Below, piece by piece: positions 43,193 to 52,287 of a DNA stretch of 64,000 nucleotides. Source of the DNA: Roseibium sediminis (GTDB lineage Bacteria; Pseudomonadota; Alphaproteobacteria; Rhizobiales; Stappiaceae); assembly GCF_008711325.1 (NCBI RefSeq), contig NZ_VXDB01000008.1, positions 124,001 to 188,000 of the forward strand, given 5' to 3'. A program made the position numbers and the translations under genes. The first letter of the stretch is position 1, and each line of letters starts with the position of its first letter. The notes under the pieces are model-generated. The model did not search any database, had not been told where the DNA came from, and saw only the letters and a list, made by a program, of their open reading frames with translations.

Positions 43193-43465
43193 ATGACCAA
43201 TGATGAATACGGTGACTTCGTCACTGAAGTAGAGTACGCCGAGGACGAAGACATCCGGCGCGCGGCATTGGGTTTTATCTCTGATGCCTGGGCAGAAGCT
43301 GTTGCGTGTGGTGTGGATACGGACGCCGTTGCTCATGCGGCGATGTTTACTGCCTTGGCAGATCTTGTTGCCACCTATGGCGAAGATGCTGTTGCAAAAC
43401 TGGCAGAAGGCCTGCCAGAGCGCATCCAGCGCGGCGACTACACGGTCAACCGCGTGCTTCAATAA
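43193..43465 (+). CDS. Small acidic conserved hypothetical protein
   Basis: A 90-residue protein with AGGAAG before ATG 43193. It is alpha-helical and acidic at the N-terminus (MTNDEYGDFVTEVEYAEDED), with CGVDTDAVAHAAMFTALADL in the middle. No signal or membrane segment. It is probably soluble and real by composition; no function is known. Confidence 0.7.
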   Translation: MTNDEYGDFVTEVEYAEDEDIRRAALGFISDAWAEAVACGVDTDAVAHAAMFTALADLVATYGEDAVAKLAEGLPERIQRGDYTVNRVLQ

Positions 43466-43518
43466 GCAGTATTGCCCGAGAATCGCGAGCCGGCACAGTC
43501 GGCTCGAAGACGCCCAAA

Positions 43519-44160
43519 CTACCCTCCGACCAACAGATCCAGATAAATGGCTCCGCCGAATGCGATCAAGACCGCACCGGCAACCCGGTTGGCATTTTCA
43601 AGCCAGCGATCGTTGATCCGGCTTCTGTAGCGAGCGACCACCGCCGACAGACCCGCCCACCAGGCGGTCGCCCCCAGCGCCACACCGGCAACCATCGCCG
43701 CTGCCCCGGCATGGTCTCCATGTTCCGGACGCAACTCGCCCAGCGCACCCATGATGGCGACGAAACCGAACACAGCACCGGGATTCGTCAGAACGAGGAA
43801 GAAGGCGACAGCCGCATCCCCGCCGATGGAAGAGGCTTTTTTCACGCTGAATTCCTCCCCCCCGTGCAGATGCGGCTGAGCTTTCAGCACCTTCCAGCCG
43901 AAGAGGATCAGAACGAGCCCGCCGACAATCCGGATCAGGTCATACTGGCTGTCTATGAAATTCGTGATGGCGGATACGCCGAAGATTGCGACCGCCGCAT
44001 AGATCACATCCGCAGCAACGGCCCCGAGACCGACTGACAATCCGCTGCGAAATCCGCGCTGAGCGGCGTGTTGCACAGCCAACACATTCACCGGGCCGAC
44101 GGGCGCGGTCGTCACGACACCAATTCCAAAGCCGATCGCGGCAAACTCCACTAAACTCAC
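43519..44160 (-). CDS. LysE/RhtB-family exporter
   Basis: A 213-residue inner-membrane protein with about six hydrophobic segments. The LysE-family signature is FGIGVVTTAPVGPVNVLAVQ near the N-terminus, followed by GFRSGLSVGLGAVAADVIYA. Members export amino acids or related metabolites. GTG 44160 is the natural start, as the family begins there; the frame upstream to 44292 lacks family similarity. It is divergent from the 44320 gene. Substrate unknown. Confidence 0.88.
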   Translation of the reverse strand: MSLVEFAAIGFGIGVVTTAPVGPVNVLAVQHAAQRGFRSGLSVGLGAVAADVIYAAVAIFGVSAITNFIDSQYDLIRIVGGLVLILFGWKVLKAQPHLHGGEEFSVKKASSIGGDAAVAFFLVLTNPGAVFGFVAIMGALGELRPEHGDHAGAAAMVAGVALGATAWWAGLSAVVARYRSRINDRWLENANRVAGAVLIAFGGAIYLDLLVGG

Positions 44161-44319
44161 ACGACCGTCCTTTGGATGCTTGGCTCTTTGCGCATTCTCG
44201 ATACTTGGCGCAGCGGGCAGTTGCAAGAACCATGGATCACGCAACATTGCCTGTCGCACCCAAGCCACGAACATGTATAACAATGGCCACATGACACGGG
44301 TTGTTCGGGAGTTGACGGA

Positions 44320-45039
44320 ATGCGTTCGAAACTGGTGATTGCCGCATTGTTGGCGGGCCTTCTACCGGGCGCAGCTGTTGCCAAACCGGGCAACGTGCCG
44401 GAAGGCGAGACCAAGCCGCTGCAGGTTCCGACGACGACCATCATTCCAACGGATGAAATTGCTCCCCCTTCATCGGCGGCCACCGATTCCCATTCTGCGT
44501 CCGAGGAAGAGCCGCAGGCGGACGGCCCCGAAGAGGAGCTTCAGGACGCGGCAAAGAGCGCTCCTGTCGGCCCAGCTCCGGAGGTGCTTTATGACACCAG
44601 CGTGTTGCCCAAACCGGTGGCGCGCATGCGGTCTCAGCTGATGGATGCAGCTCTCAGCGGCGACGTGGAACGCCTGCGGATGGTACTTGAGAGCAACGAG
44701 GTACCGCCAACCCTCTCCCTCACAGACATTGACGACCCGATCGAATTCCTGAAGCAGAGTTCAGGCGATGGCGAAGGGCGTGAGGTGCTGGCCATCCTGG
44801 CAGACATACTGGATGCCGGCTTCGTCCACATGGATGCGGGAACTGCGCAGGAAATGTGGATCTGGCCCTATTTCGCCCGTTATCCGCTCGCCGAACTGAC
44901 CCCAGAGCAAAAGGTGGAGATGTTTCGGATTGTCACCTCAGGTGAGGTTGCGGAAATGGAAACCTACGGCGTCTGGCTGTTCTATCGCGTCGGCATCGGG
45001 CCTGATGGAACACTGCACTATTTCGTGGCCGGGGAATGA
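44320..45039 (+). CDS. Exported protein of unknown function
   Basis: A 239-residue protein with a Sec signal peptide (cleavage after AAVA, about residue 21). A Pro/Glu/Ser-rich, probably disordered stretch covers about 25-90. The C-terminal domain (about 100-239) contains RMRSQLMDAALSGDVERLRM, EMWIWPYFARYPLAELTPEQ and ends GPDGTLHYFVAGE. The first part of that domain resembles an ankyrin-like helical pair. I do not recognise a named family. Convergent with btaB. Confidence 0.75.
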   Translation: MRSKLVIAALLAGLLPGAAVAKPGNVPEGETKPLQVPTTTIIPTDEIAPPSSAATDSHSASEEEPQADGPEEELQDAAKSAPVGPAPEVLYDTSVLPKPVARMRSQLMDAALSGDVERLRMVLESNEVPPTLSLTDIDDPIEFLKQSSGDGEGREVLAILADILDAGFVHMDAGTAQEMWIWPYFARYPLAELTPEQKVEMFRIVTSGEVAEMETYGVWLFYRVGIGPDGTLHYFVAGE

Positions 45040-45073
45040 CCCTTCACACAGGTCGTAGTGACCGGGCGCGCAC

Positions 45074-45727
45074 TCAACTGCGCCGGAGTTCGGCATATAG
45101 CGCGTAGTTGCGATAGAATGACTGCGTCGACAAGGATGCGTCATGGCGCTCAGCAAGAGCGCTCAGCTCGTCCACCAACTCGGCTCGGGGGCTGACATGA
45201 TATCTGGCCAGCCATCCAAGAAGCAAGGAACGGAACCAACCGGGCAGCCTTTCCTGTTGGCCGAAATCGACCACGAGGATCGTGCCGTCGTCGGACAGAT
45301 TGCTGAGACCCGTGGCAAGGGCTTCGCGCCAGATGGGCATCATGGACAAGGTGTAGGAGAAGAAAACCCGGTCATAGGGCGCTCCCCCGAGTTCACGCAC
45401 TGACGACGGATCGGAGGCATCTCCCTTGATGAGGGAAATCCTGTCCCCCAGACCGGCCTTTCGGACTTTCTCCGCGGCCGTTTCAAGCATCCGCTCGGAA
45501 ATATCGAGACCATGGAAGCGGACACCCGGATACCGGTTTGCTGCCTGAATGAGATTTCGGCCTGTCCCGCAGCCCAGCTCAAGCACGGCACTCCCCTGCG
45601 GAGGTCTCAGGTTTTCAATCAGGTGATCTCGTCCGAGCAGGTAAAATTTTCGGGTCAGGTCATAGAAGTGGCGCTGGTTCCGATAGATGGAGTTCATCAG
45701 CTCAGCTGTTTGGACAGTCTCGTTCAT
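45074..45727 (-). CDS. btaB: BtaB, diacylglyceryl-homoserine N-methyltransferase
   Basis: BtaB adds three methyl groups to diacylglyceryl homoserine, finishing the phosphorus-free betaine lipid DGTS. The 217-residue class I methyltransferase has VLELGCGTGRNLIQAA (SAM motif I), GLDISERMLETAAEKVRKAG and YTLSMMPIWREAL. It lies three bases downstream of btaA on the same strand, the standard pairing, which is the main reason for the name. Confidence 0.9.
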   Translation of the reverse strand: MNETVQTAELMNSIYRNQRHFYDLTRKFYLLGRDHLIENLRPPQGSAVLELGCGTGRNLIQAANRYPGVRFHGLDISERMLETAAEKVRKAGLGDRISLIKGDASDPSSVRELGGAPYDRVFFSYTLSMMPIWREALATGLSNLSDDGTILVVDFGQQERLPGWFRSLLLGWLARYHVSPRAELVDELSALAERHDASLSTQSFYRNYALYAELRRS

Positions 45728-45730
45728 ATC

Positions 45731-46990
45731 TCACCCGTTATGGACGTAGAGGTGAAAGCCACCATAGATCGACGAGCGATCCTGCAGCCCGAGGCGAAGG
45801 CTTTCCGCCTCCTCGTATGTCCAGCGGGAAAGGACACTCTCCGTCAGCCGGCCCGGAAGGAGCGTCGGCTCTGCAGCCGTTCTGAAGATCACCCTTGCGC
45901 CCGGTCTGGCCGTGCGTGTGATTTCCGACCAGAGGGCATTGAGCTGACGATCCGTCATCCAGTCCTTTGCGTCAAGCAGGACATATGCGTCGAGGCTGTT
46001 TGCCGGCTCGCCCTGCAAATGTTCGGTGAAGTTCCGGTTCAGAACCCGCACACGACCTGCACGAGCGCGGATGGTTTCGAAATGTTCGCGCTTCAGATAG
46101 GGCGGCAGAGGACCGGCATCCTTGTCTCCGGTCGAAGTGGCGGGCGCGTAGGTTCGGGAAAAGGCCTGCCAGGCAAAATAATTGTCCTGCAAGGAGAAAT
46201 CGCAGCTGAGTTTCTCCAGCCTGCGGCGAAGGACTGCTGACATGTCGCGCTCGGTGCTGGCCGTCACCAATGCATCATATTGCGCAGGCGGTATGCCCAG
46301 CCCGTAGAGCGACATCTTCTTCGACGTTGCCCACCGGATCAGACGCTTGTCGAAGAGCGGTGCAAGGGCGGTATCGAAGAAACTGCGCTGTTCTTCCATC
46401 GAGCGTGCCTGAACCATATGGCTCGGGTCGATGCCGTAAAGCCGCGCAACAAGATGGCCAAGTCCGATGTAATTTCCAAGCAACCCGTGACGATACAGAT
46501 TGCGGGCAAAGAGCGTGATCCGCTTGCGGCCCATTCCACCAAGGCCCCGTCCCTCCCAATAGGCTCTGGTGTCCTCGTCCAGCGCGTCTTTCAAGAACCG
46601 CTTGTAGGCTGCGATATTGGCCTTTTCATCGGCCTTCCCGAAGAAGCGGTAGAACGTGTCATAGGTTGGCAGCCTTTGAGCCGCGGCAAGCTTCAGGCGA
46701 CCAAGGGCGACATGCGCACGGTTGAGATCAACTGCGGTGATCTGCGCCGGGTTGGCCGTGAGGTAGGACATGACATTGCAGCCACCCGACGCGATCGTAA
46801 CCATCCGGCTTTGCGGGGTAAGTTTCAGGGCCTGCAGGTCGACTTCCGGATCTTCCCAGATTTGCGGATAGACCAGCCCCTTGAAGGCAAAGGTGAAGAG
46901 CCGTTCCAACATGCCTTCACGCGACGTGGCGCTGGAGCGATGAACCGCCCCATTCAATCGAGCCTTGGAAGCAGCCAAAGTGCCTTTCAT
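45731..46990 (-). CDS. btaA: BtaA, S-adenosylmethionine:diacylglycerol 3-amino-3-carboxypropyltransferase
   Basis: BtaA transfers the aminocarboxypropyl group of SAM to diacylglycerol, the first step of DGTS synthesis. The 419-residue DUF3419-family protein shows FKGLVYPQIWEDPEVDLQAL, the SAM-site segment TIASGGCNVMSYL and AVDLNRAHVALGRLKLAA. ATG 46990 has AAGGG eight bases upstream. DGTS replaces phospholipids during phosphate starvation in several alphaproteobacteria; a Pho box 60 bases upstream supports such control here. Confidence 0.92.
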   Translation of the reverse strand: MKGTLAASKARLNGAVHRSSATSREGMLERLFTFAFKGLVYPQIWEDPEVDLQALKLTPQSRMVTIASGGCNVMSYLTANPAQITAVDLNRAHVALGRLKLAAAQRLPTYDTFYRFFGKADEKANIAAYKRFLKDALDEDTRAYWEGRGLGGMGRKRITLFARNLYRHGLLGNYIGLGHLVARLYGIDPSHMVQARSMEEQRSFFDTALAPLFDKRLIRWATSKKMSLYGLGIPPAQYDALVTASTERDMSAVLRRRLEKLSCDFSLQDNYFAWQAFSRTYAPATSTGDKDAGPLPPYLKREHFETIRARAGRVRVLNRNFTEHLQGEPANSLDAYVLLDAKDWMTDRQLNALWSEITRTARPGARVIFRTAAEPTLLPGRLTESVLSRWTYEEAESLRLGLQDRSSIYGGFHLYVHNG

Positions 46991-47049
46991 TATCGTCACC
47001 CTTCTCATCACATGCGCGAGCAGATGAGCCGATGCGATACGCCAGACAG

Positions 47050-47067
47050 ACGACAGTATGGTGACGA
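47050..47067 (-). promoter_or_regulatory. Pho box upstream of btaA
   Basis: On the minus strand TCGTCAC, four bases, then CTGTCGT, matching CTGTCAT-N4-CTGTCAT at 5/7 and 6/7 positions. It lies 59 bases before the btaA start. Confidence 0.6.
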
Positions 47068-47096
47068 TTGCCCGTCTGCAGTGTGTTGCCGACAGG

Positions 47097-47126
47097 AAAA
47101 TGGCTCCGGCAGAACCGGAGCCATTT
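47097..47126. terminator. Terminator between L,D-transpeptidase and btaA
   Basis: AAATGGCTCCGG and CCGGAGCCATTT form a perfect 12-bp stem around CAGAA, followed by GAGATTTTTT on the plus strand and TTCC on the minus strand. It ends the L,D-transpeptidase transcript that runs toward btaA. Confidence 0.82.
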
Positions 47127-47154
47127 GAGATTTTTTGGCTTTGGCAGAAGGCGG

Positions 47155-48399
47155 TCAGCGTGTGACGACCACGAAATCCGTTCCAAGGCCGGTGTTTCGG
47201 GCATATCCGCGATCGGTCATGATCAGCGAGCTCCCGGGTGTCAGCATTTTGGAGAGCTCTGCGCGGGCAGCTTCCGGAATCTCCAGCCGATCCAGAATAT
47301 CGAAGGACGTCCCGCCGCGCTCACCTTCCGCAGACAGGGCAATCCAGTCGACAGACAGGTCCCCTTCCGCAAAATCCAGTGCCGTGAAAACATGGGTTCC
47401 AATTTCGCGTTCGGGATTGGCAACATGGACGGAGGTTTCATAAACGTCCCTGAACTTCCGGCGCACCCGCAAAGTGGCGTTTTGCGGCTGGTCGTAACCG
47501 GCTTCACGGTAGATGTGATGGACCAGCTCCTCGGTCAGGTTTCCCGTCACGGGCAGGTCGTAACCTTCCTGAAACAGACTTAGCGCCGCACGGGTCTTGC
47601 GACCGATGACACCATCGACAGGGCCTGCATCAAAACCGAGGTCATTCAGCATGCGCTGCAGGGACCGGGCCTGCTCGCGCGGATCGTTCAGGGTGACAAT
47701 CATCCGCAGCGGCTTGTCGAAATGCGGGTTTCTGGCAACCTGATCGTCGACCGCGTCGGTCTTGGAACCTACATCCATGCTTCCACGAAGCGGATCTCCC
47801 GATGTGCTGCCGGAAAGGCTCGCCACATCCGTGCGATATTCATGGGGCTGGATCAGCGCGAGGTGGCGAATGACTTCGGGTCTTGCCTGCTCATCTGTAA
47901 TGATCACATGCATGCCGCGATCGGTCTGGGAGAAGATGCTTTTTGCAAACTCATGCGGCAGGCGCACACAGCCATGGGAAGCCGGGTAACCGGGCAGCTT
48001 GCCTTCATGAAGCGCGATCCCCGACCATGTGAGGCGCTGCATGAATGGCATGGGCGCGTCATCATAAAGGTTCGAGAAATGCTTCTTTCGCTTTTCCAGA
48101 ATCGAGAACACGCCGGTTGGCGTGGAATGTCCGGCCTTGCCTGACGAAATCGGCGTCACCTCGACCAGCTCGGCTCCGCGATACACATTCAGCTTCTGCT
48201 CCTTGAGAGAAACCACCATGTGCAACGGGGCGTCGTCCGAAACAGTTTGCACGACCGTTTCGCGTTTGGTCTGCTCAAGCGTTGGAAGCGGCGCTGCATT
48301 TGCAGCAGCCAAACACGCCACGGACATGACCCCGGAGAGCAGAAGCATGCCGACAGGCTTTGCAAGAAGCCTATTAATTGCTGGATTTGTAGTACGCAT
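47155..48399 (-). CDS. L,D-transpeptidase with peptidoglycan-binding domain
   Basis: A 414-residue periplasmic enzyme that makes 3-3 cross-links or attaches proteins to peptidoglycan. A signal peptide (about 1-35) is followed by a YkuD domain with the catalytic motif PASHGCVRLP (Cys nucleophile). A peptidoglycan-binding type 1 domain follows (LQRMLNDLGFDAGPVDGVIG, about 255-310). The last 100 residues are unassigned. The start is ATG 48399 or the adjoining GTG 48402. Confidence 0.9.
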   Translation of the reverse strand: MRTTNPAINRLLAKPVGMLLLSGVMSVACLAAANAAPLPTLEQTKRETVVQTVSDDAPLHMVVSLKEQKLNVYRGAELVEVTPISSGKAGHSTPTGVFSILEKRKKHFSNLYDDAPMPFMQRLTWSGIALHEGKLPGYPASHGCVRLPHEFAKSIFSQTDRGMHVIITDEQARPEVIRHLALIQPHEYRTDVASLSGSTSGDPLRGSMDVGSKTDAVDDQVARNPHFDKPLRMIVTLNDPREQARSLQRMLNDLGFDAGPVDGVIGRKTRAALSLFQEGYDLPVTGNLTEELVHHIYREAGYDQPQNATLRVRRKFRDVYETSVHVANPEREIGTHVFTALDFAEGDLSVDWIALSAEGERGGTSFDILDRLEIPEAARAELSKMLTPGSSLIMTDRGYARNTGLGTDFVVVTR

Positions 48400-48587
48400 C
48401 ACAAAACACTCACCCGAAGGAATCCGAACTCTCTGGCACGATTTATCTCAAACAAAAGCTTAAGCGGTAGTCCTGTATTTTGAGTTATTGGACAAGGTTA
48501 CTGAAACCTTTGCCAATGGGATTTTCCTTAAGGTTTTATGAACCAGAGCTGAATGGCTCAAGTCACAATGTCCGGCGTGGCGCAATT

Positions 48588-49436
48588 TCACCGGGCGTTG
48601 GACAGCAGACCTGCGATCGCATCAGCTGCACTTCGGGCATCAACGCCGCAATCGCGCACCAGTTGATCGAAGTGCCGTGTCAGGGCTTCCACCTGCCGCT
48701 TCTCCCGAAACACGAGATAGTGCTGGCCAATGTAAACAGCCGCGAGAAGAGGCCCGAAGATCGTCACCGGCGCGGAATAGACACGCTTTGGATCCCAGAA
48801 ATAGAGCCGCAGGGACGGATAGAGCTTTGCACAGCGCTCGGCCATTACCTCAAGCTGCTCCATACGGGCATCTGCAGGCAATTCCTTCCAGTATCCCTCC
48901 CCCGCAGCCAGGCTCCTGATTTGCTGGATAGAGCAGCAGATTTCATAATCGGACCCTGGTCGCAGAAGCCAGTTCGCCTTGGCGCGCATGGCGGTGACGG
49001 CCTGTGCCGGCGTCTTGTCGAGAAAGTGGGCGTACTCGTATTCGAGCACCGTGTCGGTTTTCAAAATGTCCGGGATGGTCGACGGCACATGGCGGATCTT
49101 GTAGCCCGCCGCTTCGCGGTGCCACTCCTCGATCTGGATGTCGGCAAAGGTCTTGTCGGCTTCCGTGACGCGGAATGAGGATTCCAGAAGGTCTGCTGTC
49201 GTCTCGCTCCGGTCGCTCAACCCAAGCAACCAGTCGGAACTGACCGAGAGAGCCATGGCACATTCAGCGGCCAGATGGGCATTGGGGACGCGACCATCAT
49301 CCTCAGACAGGATCTGGGCAATCGTCGAGCGATCCACGCTGCACTGACGGGCCAGCGCGCTCTTGCTGAGGCTCCGACGTTCCATCGCTTCGGTAAGTCG
49401 AAGCCGGAACAATGCTGACCTTTCCCTCTTATCCAT
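48588..49436 (-). CDS. XRE-family transcriptional regulator with C-terminal ligand-like domain
   Basis: A 282-residue regulator. Residues about 10-75 are a Cro/CI helix-turn-helix (SKSALARQCSVDRSTIAQIL). The C-terminal 200 residues contain RVTEADKTFADIQIEEWHRE, CCSIQQIRSLAAGEGYW and LYFWDPKRVYSAPVTIFGPL, an effector or oligomerisation domain I do not recognise. Its SD sequence GGGAG lies in the right arm of a perfect 10-bp inverted repeat (49444-49477), suggesting translational or autoregulatory control. Target genes are unknown. Confidence 0.85.
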   Translation of the reverse strand: MDKRERSALFRLRLTEAMERRSLSKSALARQCSVDRSTIAQILSEDDGRVPNAHLAAECAMALSVSSDWLLGLSDRSETTADLLESSFRVTEADKTFADIQIEEWHREAAGYKIRHVPSTIPDILKTDTVLEYEYAHFLDKTPAQAVTAMRAKANWLLRPGSDYEICCSIQQIRSLAAGEGYWKELPADARMEQLEVMAERCAKLYPSLRLYFWDPKRVYSAPVTIFGPLLAAVYIGQHYLVFREKRQVEALTRHFDQLVRDCGVDARSAADAIAGLLSNAR

Positions 49437-49443
49437 GTATTTT

Positions 49444-49477
49444 CTCCCGTTTGTTTGATATTATCAGCAAACGGGAG
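49444..49477 (-). promoter_or_regulatory. Perfect inverted repeat covering the XRE gene's ribosome binding site
   Basis: CTCCCGTTTG (49444-49453) and CAAACGGGAG (49468-49477) are perfect complements. Between them lies TTTGATATTATCAG, itself nearly palindromic. On the minus strand the downstream arm ends in GGGAG, seven bases from ATG 49436. It can act as an mRNA hairpin hiding the SD, or as a DNA operator. Confidence 0.7.
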
Positions 49478-49560
49478 CTTTTGCAGCAAATATACAGAAT
49501 TCCCGCGATCATAGGCGCGAGCTATCCTGTGTCCAATGCTTGGGGAATGCGGCGGACGAT

Positions 49561-49818
49561 ATGGAATCTTCTAAGAGAACATTGATGAAATGCGTGACTT
49601 GGCAAGCACTTGGCGTGCTGACCATGACGGCCTTGAGTTACCCGCATACGGGCTCTCTTGCTGCTGCGGTCACGCTGGCCGTTTCGTCCTGTTCGCTCGG
49701 CTTTGTCACATTCTTTCTGCACGAGCGGGTCTGGAGCCGCATCCGCTGGGGCATGTCACTCCCCAGCGAACGCGATCATGCAATACATCCGGAGCCACGG
49801 TCCGCCCAGTTCACGTGA
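49561..49818 (+). CDS. DUF2061-family membrane protein
   Basis: An 85-residue protein with two membrane helices. The family pattern is clear: RTLMKCVTWQALGVLTMTAL, TGSLAAAVTLAVSS and the terminal HERVWSRIRWG. DUF2061 proteins are small membrane proteins of unknown function. ATG 49561 fits the family start, though its ribosome binding site is weak. It converges on pyrC. Confidence 0.82.
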   Translation: MESSKRTLMKCVTWQALGVLTMTALSYPHTGSLAAAVTLAVSSCSLGFVTFFLHERVWSRIRWGMSLPSERDHAIHPEPRSAQFT

Positions 49819-49870
49819 TTTGGCGCGTTTCCTGACAGCGAACCGGTGTCCGCTTCGCCCAAAAGCGCTT

Positions 49871-51205
49871 CTAGCCGCGCGGGAGGCCGTCCTGGAAAAG
49901 GACTGCTTCGCCCTTTGAGGGCTGCGTCAGTTCATCTTCCCACATCACCTGCTGGCCGCGAATGATGGTGCCAACCGGCCACCCGGTCACGGACTTGCCG
50001 TCATACGGCGTCCAACCACACTTGGATGCGATCCAGTCATTGGTGATGGTTTTTGTCTTCTTCAGATCGACCACGGTGAAATCGGCATCATAGCCGATGG
50101 CGATCCGGCCTTTGCGCGCCGTCTGGAAAAGGCGGGCCGGTCCTGCACTCGACATGTCGACAAAGCGGGCAAGCGACAACCGGCCCGCATTGACGTGATC
50201 CAGCATAATCGGAACCAGCGTCTGAACGCCGGTCATGCCGGAGGGCGACTTCGGATAGGGCTGCTGCTTTTCTTCCAGAAGATGCGGCGCGTGGTCAGAC
50301 CCGAGAATGTCCAGAATACCCTGTTCAAGGCCATACCACAGGCGTTCGCCATGGCGGGCAGCGCGAACCGGCGGGTTCATCTGCACCAGAGTTCCAAGGC
50401 GCACATAAGCCTCATCCGTCAGGGTCAGATGATGCGGCGTCACTTCGATGGAAGCTACATCCTTGTGGTCGACTAGATAATCCACTTCCTCTGCCGTGGA
50501 GAGGTGCAGGATGTGGATCTTCGCGCCGACTTCACGCGCGATGGTCACAAGGCGCTGGGTGCACTGAAGAGCCGCGATCTCGTCACGCCAGATCGGGTGC
50601 GAGCGCGGGTCGTTTTCCACCCGCAGGTTTGCCCGCTCGCGCAGACGAAACTCGTCTTCGGAATGGAACGCGGCGCGGCGGCGGGTGACGGAGAGGATAT
50701 CCCGAACGCCCTTGTCATCCTCGACCAGAAGGTTGCCGGTCGACGAGCCCATGAACACCTTTATGCCGGCAGCGGCAGGAAGCCGCTCAAGCTCGGGAAT
50801 GTCCTTCACGTTGTCGCGTGTCCCGCCCACCCAGAAAGCGAAGTCGCAGTGCATGCGGTGATGCGCCCGGGAGACCTTGTCGGCAAGTGTCTCTTCCGTG
50901 GTCGTCAATGGATTGGTGTTGGGCATTTCAAAGACGGAGGTCACACCGCCCATGACAGCGGCCCGCGAGCCGGATTCCAGATCTTCCTTGTGCTCGATGC
51001 CCGGCTCGCGGAAGTGAACCTGACTGTCGATCACGCCGGGCAGAACATGCAGGCCGGTACAGTCGATGACTTCGCCCGCCTGTGAGGGATCAAAACTGCC
51101 CAGTCCGACGATCCGGCCACCGCGCACGGCAACATCACGTTGCCCTTCGCCGTCCTGATTGACGACGGTGCCGCCCTTGAGGATGAGATCGTAGGTGTGT
51201 GCCAT
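49871..51205 (-). CDS. pyrC: PyrC, dihydroorotase
   Basis: The enzyme closes carbamoyl aspartate to dihydroorotate in pyrimidine synthesis. The 444-residue length and motifs fit a class I dihydroorotase: the metal motif DSQVHFREPG (H-x-H in HFR...), GIKVFMGSSTGN with the carboxylated-lysine region, HILHLSTAEEV, and SDHAPHLLEEK. ATG 51205 starts about 150 bases from the divergent ygfZ gene. Confidence 0.93.
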   Translation of the reverse strand: MAHTYDLILKGGTVVNQDGEGQRDVAVRGGRIVGLGSFDPSQAGEVIDCTGLHVLPGVIDSQVHFREPGIEHKEDLESGSRAAVMGGVTSVFEMPNTNPLTTTEETLADKVSRAHHRMHCDFAFWVGGTRDNVKDIPELERLPAAAGIKVFMGSSTGNLLVEDDKGVRDILSVTRRRAAFHSEDEFRLRERANLRVENDPRSHPIWRDEIAALQCTQRLVTIAREVGAKIHILHLSTAEEVDYLVDHKDVASIEVTPHHLTLTDEAYVRLGTLVQMNPPVRAARHGERLWYGLEQGILDILGSDHAPHLLEEKQQPYPKSPSGMTGVQTLVPIMLDHVNAGRLSLARFVDMSSAGPARLFQTARKGRIAIGYDADFTVVDLKKTKTITNDWIASKCGWTPYDGKSVTGWPVGTIIRGQQVMWEDELTQPSKGEAVLFQDGLPRG

Positions 51206-51356
51206 TGAATGTCTCCGCCAAAGCTTGAATGTCTGCGCGGCTTATACTCGGGCCAACAAGCAAGGGCCAGCAAAACCGAAACCGTTTCATCTTGTTCTGG
51301 CCAATTGCAGGCCATATGTGCCATTGAACCACTTCACACGTTCAACGGATGGAATC

Positions 51357-52259
51357 ATGGGCCTGTCAAAATACGCAAGTTTGACTGATCGCAGTGTCAT
51401 CCGCCTGTCTGGCGCTGACGTTCATCACTTTCTGCAAAATCTGGTGACGTCCAATATCGACAAGGTCGATGAGAGCGGTGCGGGATTTGCAGCTTTGCTG
51501 ACGCCGCAGGGAAAGATCCTGTTTGACTTCCTGATCATCAAGGACGGCGCGGACTATCTACTGGATACGCCCTCTGCAACTGCGGCTGATCTCGTCAAAC
51601 GCCTGACGTTCTATCGCCTCAGGGCCAAGCTCGATATTACCGACATTTCTGCAACGCATCAGGTGATTGCTGCCTGGGGCGGTGAGGCTCCTGTTGCCGC
51701 CACACAGACCCGCGCTGCAGACCCCCGCCTTGCTGCGCTTGGATCGCGCTTCTATGGCAATGCGGATGAAATTTCGTCTGCGCTGGAAGCATCGGGATTT
51801 GCAGCGGCAGACATGGATGCCTATCGCGCCTATCGTGTCACTCAGGGTGTGCCGGAAAGTCTTTCCGATTTCGACTATTCGTCCATTTTTCCGCATGACG
51901 CAGACATGGACCAGCTCAACGGCGTTTCCTTTTCCAAAGGGTGCTATGTCGGGCAGGAAGTTGTCTCCCGCGTCCATCATCGCGGCACGGCGCGCAAACG
52001 CTTCATTCAGGTCTCGGGCTCTGCCCCGCTTCCCTCCCCCGGCGCTGATCTGGAGATTGACGGGGCAAGCATTGGAACCCTTGCCTCTACTGTTGATGCC
52101 GGGGACCGGTTCCAGGGCATTGCATTGGTACGCCTGGACAAGGTCGCACGCGGCCGCGCTGAGGGACATCAGGTCACCTGCAACGGGGCCATAGTCGAGC
52201 TCACCATTCCTGACTGGGCCACATTCGACTGGCCCGCCTCGTCAGACGACGACGCCTGA
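51357..52259 (+). CDS. ygfZ: YgfZ/GcvT-domain folate-binding protein
   Basis: A 300-residue protein related to GcvT. The diagnostic motif KGCYVGQEVVSRVHHRG contains the cysteine of the K-G-C-Y-x-G-Q-E box. YgfZ assists iron-sulphur cluster enzymes through tetrahydrofolate. The frame is open to 51195, but ATG 51357 (MGLSKYASL) starts at the conserved domain. It begins a co-directional set with an HD hydrolase, a phosphatase and nadQ. Confidence 0.92.
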   Translation: MGLSKYASLTDRSVIRLSGADVHHFLQNLVTSNIDKVDESGAGFAALLTPQGKILFDFLIIKDGADYLLDTPSATAADLVKRLTFYRLRAKLDITDISATHQVIAAWGGEAPVAATQTRAADPRLAALGSRFYGNADEISSALEASGFAAADMDAYRAYRVTQGVPESLSDFDYSSIFPHDADMDQLNGVSFSKGCYVGQEVVSRVHHRGTARKRFIQVSGSAPLPSPGADLEIDGASIGTLASTVDAGDRFQGIALVRLDKVARGRAEGHQVTCNGAIVELTIPDWATFDWPASSDDDA

Positions 52260-52287
52260 AAACAAGACGAAACACACCAAACTGAAC

